13,604 nucleotides of DNA, taken from contig SLFH01000124.1 of assembly GCA_007124345.1 (NCBI GenBank), positions 1 through 13,604 of the forward strand. The letters run 5' to 3'. The stretch comes from Phycisphaerales bacterium (lineage in GTDB: Bacteria; Planctomycetota; Phycisphaerae; Phycisphaerales; UBA1924). The position numbers and the translations under genes were made by a program. The stretch's first letter is position 1; every line of letters begins with the position of its first letter. Shown piece after piece: positions 12,546 to 13,604 of the stretch. Under the pieces are notes generated by a model. That model saw only the letters and a list, made by a program, of their open reading frames with translations. It did no database searches and was not told the DNA's origin.

Positions 12546-13604
12546 TCAAGCCTGCAGAAACCTCAGCCCCTGCTGCACGGCCGCTTCGAGCATCGTCTCG
12601 CCCGCTTCGCCGATCGCCTGCACCGAGAGCTTCGTGCCCGGCTCGGTGTGCGCCGATCTGACCATCGCCAGGGCGATCAGCTCGCCGCCGAGCATCGGGC
12701 TGATCGTCGAGCTTGTCACCGCCCCCACCGGCTTCGCGCCTTCGACTGTGCCCGCCGGCACGATCGCCGCGCCCGTCTCTGGCTGCGGCCCGGGATCTCC
12801 GGGCGCGATAGCTCCCAGCGAAGGGAAACGAAGCGCGACGATCCGTTGTTTCACCCCGCCCCGCGAGTGCATCCTCGCCACAACCTCCTGCCCGAGATAG
12901 CACCCCTTGGTGAACGAGACGCGGTCCTCCACCACGCCCGTCTCGTGAGGCAGCGAATCGGGACCGAAGTCGATGTAGTACACCGGCGTTCCCGCCTCGA
13001 TCCGCGCGATGTTGAACGCCGCCCAGCCGATCGGGCGCAGGCGGAAGCCCCCCGCTGCTTCGCCCGCTTGCTCGCGCTCAACGCGGGCCGCGCCGTGCTC
13101 GGAATGGCCCGTGCGGACGAGCGTCTCGAAGACCTCTTCGACGCCGCCGATCGGCATGGTTAGATGCAGGCCGCAGGTCCCGGTGAGATCGTCGCGCTCG
13201 ACGACGACCCGGTGCCCCGCGACGCGGAGCACGCAGCCCGAGCCGGGCTGGAGCGCCGAAGGCGTTTCGCCTTCAACGAGCTCAGCGCACGCTTCGAGCA
13301 GAAACGGCCCGGTCGGCCCGTGCAGCCCGAAGCGGTGCAAGTCCGACGAGCGATCCTTGATCTCGGCCTCTTCAGTGAAGACAAATTCGGTAAGGGTGGA
13401 AACCAGCCGCTCCGCGGCGTGGCAATCGACATCCACCAGCATCCGGTCGCCGAGTTCGATCAGTCGCAGGTCCGCGTCGATGCGTCCCTTGCGGTTCAGC
13501 CAGAACGAGCGCCGGGTCTGCATCGGCCCAACGCCCGCGAGGGGCGCCGTCAGCATGCGGTTGAGGAAGTCGACGCGGTCGGCGCCGGTGATCTCGATCA
13601 CGGC
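12546..13604 (-). CDS. ygfZ: YgfZ/GcvT-like folate-binding protein (5' end outside window)
   Basis: A protein of the YgfZ family, tetrahydrofolate-binding relatives of the glycine-cleavage T-protein that help maintain iron-sulfur enzymes such as MiaB. The signature TKGCYLGQEVVARMHSRGGV spans residues 231-250, counted from the GTG at 13601; its Cys234 is the family's functional cysteine. The N-terminal EITGADRVDFLNRMLTAP and the mid-protein DLTGTCGLHLTMP also fit. The GTG at 13601 is unlikely to be the true start: the frame is open to the last base, and homologues usually have 10-40 residues before this strand, so the gene is taken as partial. The frame ends with TGA at 12546, just past the inverted repeat. 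Residues ~104-120 (ACAELVEGETPSALQPG) contain a stretch whose DNA resembles a dispersed bacterial repeat. Cytoplasmic. Confidence 0.88.
   Translation of the reverse strand, partial: AVIEITGADRVDFLNRMLTAPLAGVGPMQTRRSFWLNRKGRIDADLRLIELGDRMLVDVDCHAAERLVSTLTEFVFTEEAEIKDRSSDLHRFGLHGPTGPFLLEACAELVEGETPSALQPGSGCVLRVAGHRVVVERDDLTGTCGLHLTMPIGGVEEVFETLVRTGHSEHGAARVEREQAGEAAGGFRLRPIGWAAFNIARIEAGTPVYYIDFGPDSLPHETGVVEDRVSFTKGCYLGQEVVARMHSRGGVKQRIVALRFPSLGAIAPGDPGPQPETGAAIVPAGTVEGAKPVGAVTSSTISPMLGGELIALAMVRSAHTEPGTKLSVQAIGEAGETMLEAAVQQGLRFLQA
13258..13289. repeat. Repeat-like hairpin inside the ygfZ-like gene
   Basis: GAAGGCG (13258-13264) and CGCCTTC (13268-13274) form a 7-bp stem with a TTT loop. It runs into CTTCAACGAGCTCAGCGCA (13271-13289), which differs at only two positions from the CTTCGACAAGCTCAGCGCA type of repeat that I know as dispersed in many bacterial genomes. 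The identification comes from memory of that motif and was not searched. Confidence 0.45.

Noticed and set aside
12546..13601. GTG at 13601 as the true start of the ygfZ-like gene
   Set aside because: The frame is open through the window edge and the protein would begin directly at the first conserved strand (EITGADRVDFLN), so the real start lies outside.

Overview
The window is GC-rich DNA with dense coding on both strands. I read it as a planctomycete, probably a Phycisphaerae-type organism. The reasons are the base composition, the three pilin-like proteins with nearly identical F-T-L-V-E-I-L N-termini, a small protein with a degenerate PEP-CTERM-like segment, an RNase HII-like protein of a divergent type, and an intergenic palindrome of a kind I associate with Planctomycetes/Verrucomicrobia genomes. 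No rRNA, tRNA, CRISPR array, transposase or phage gene was seen. The lineage call is inference and was not tested by any search.

Layout. (1) 1-671, minus: the N-terminal half of a thiolase (acetyl-CoA C-acetyltransferase family), cut by the window edge. (2) 1016-1255, plus: a 79-residue exported small protein. (3) 1386-7740, plus: a five-gene envelope cluster. It holds a COG3014-type lipoprotein, a YcfL (DUF1425) lipoprotein, an LpoB-type lipoprotein, an 810-residue secreted protein whose C-terminal half has the FlgT_N-FlgT_M(CsgG-like)-FlgT_C order, and a 428-residue paralogue of the N-terminal half of that protein, translationally coupled to it by an ATGA overlap. (4) 7706-9942, minus: a five-gene pilin operon with two GspG-like pilins, a membrane-anchored coiled-coil protein, a GspH-like pilin and a 74-residue single-span protein that starts with TTG. 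Its last gene overlaps the tail of the envelope cluster by 35 bp, convergently. (5) 10290-12420, plus: an RNase HII-like protein with a GYG motif, followed by ribD (riboflavin synthesis). (6) 12444-12542: a compound inverted repeat between convergent genes. (7) 12546-13604, minus: a YgfZ/GcvT-like folate-binding protein whose 5' end lies outside the window.

The most notable part is the envelope cluster. COG3014, YcfL and LpoB are known mainly from gammaproteobacteria, where LpoB activates the peptidoglycan synthase PBP1b from the outer membrane. Here they sit in one run with a very large FlgT-like protein and its half-length paralogue. All five carry export signals and three carry lipoboxes, which suggests a periplasm/outer-membrane assembly of unknown purpose. 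Other points of interest are the shared W..D..TG C-terminal motif of the three pilins, two plus-strand genes that look leaderless, and a second repeat-like hairpin inside the ygfZ coding sequence.
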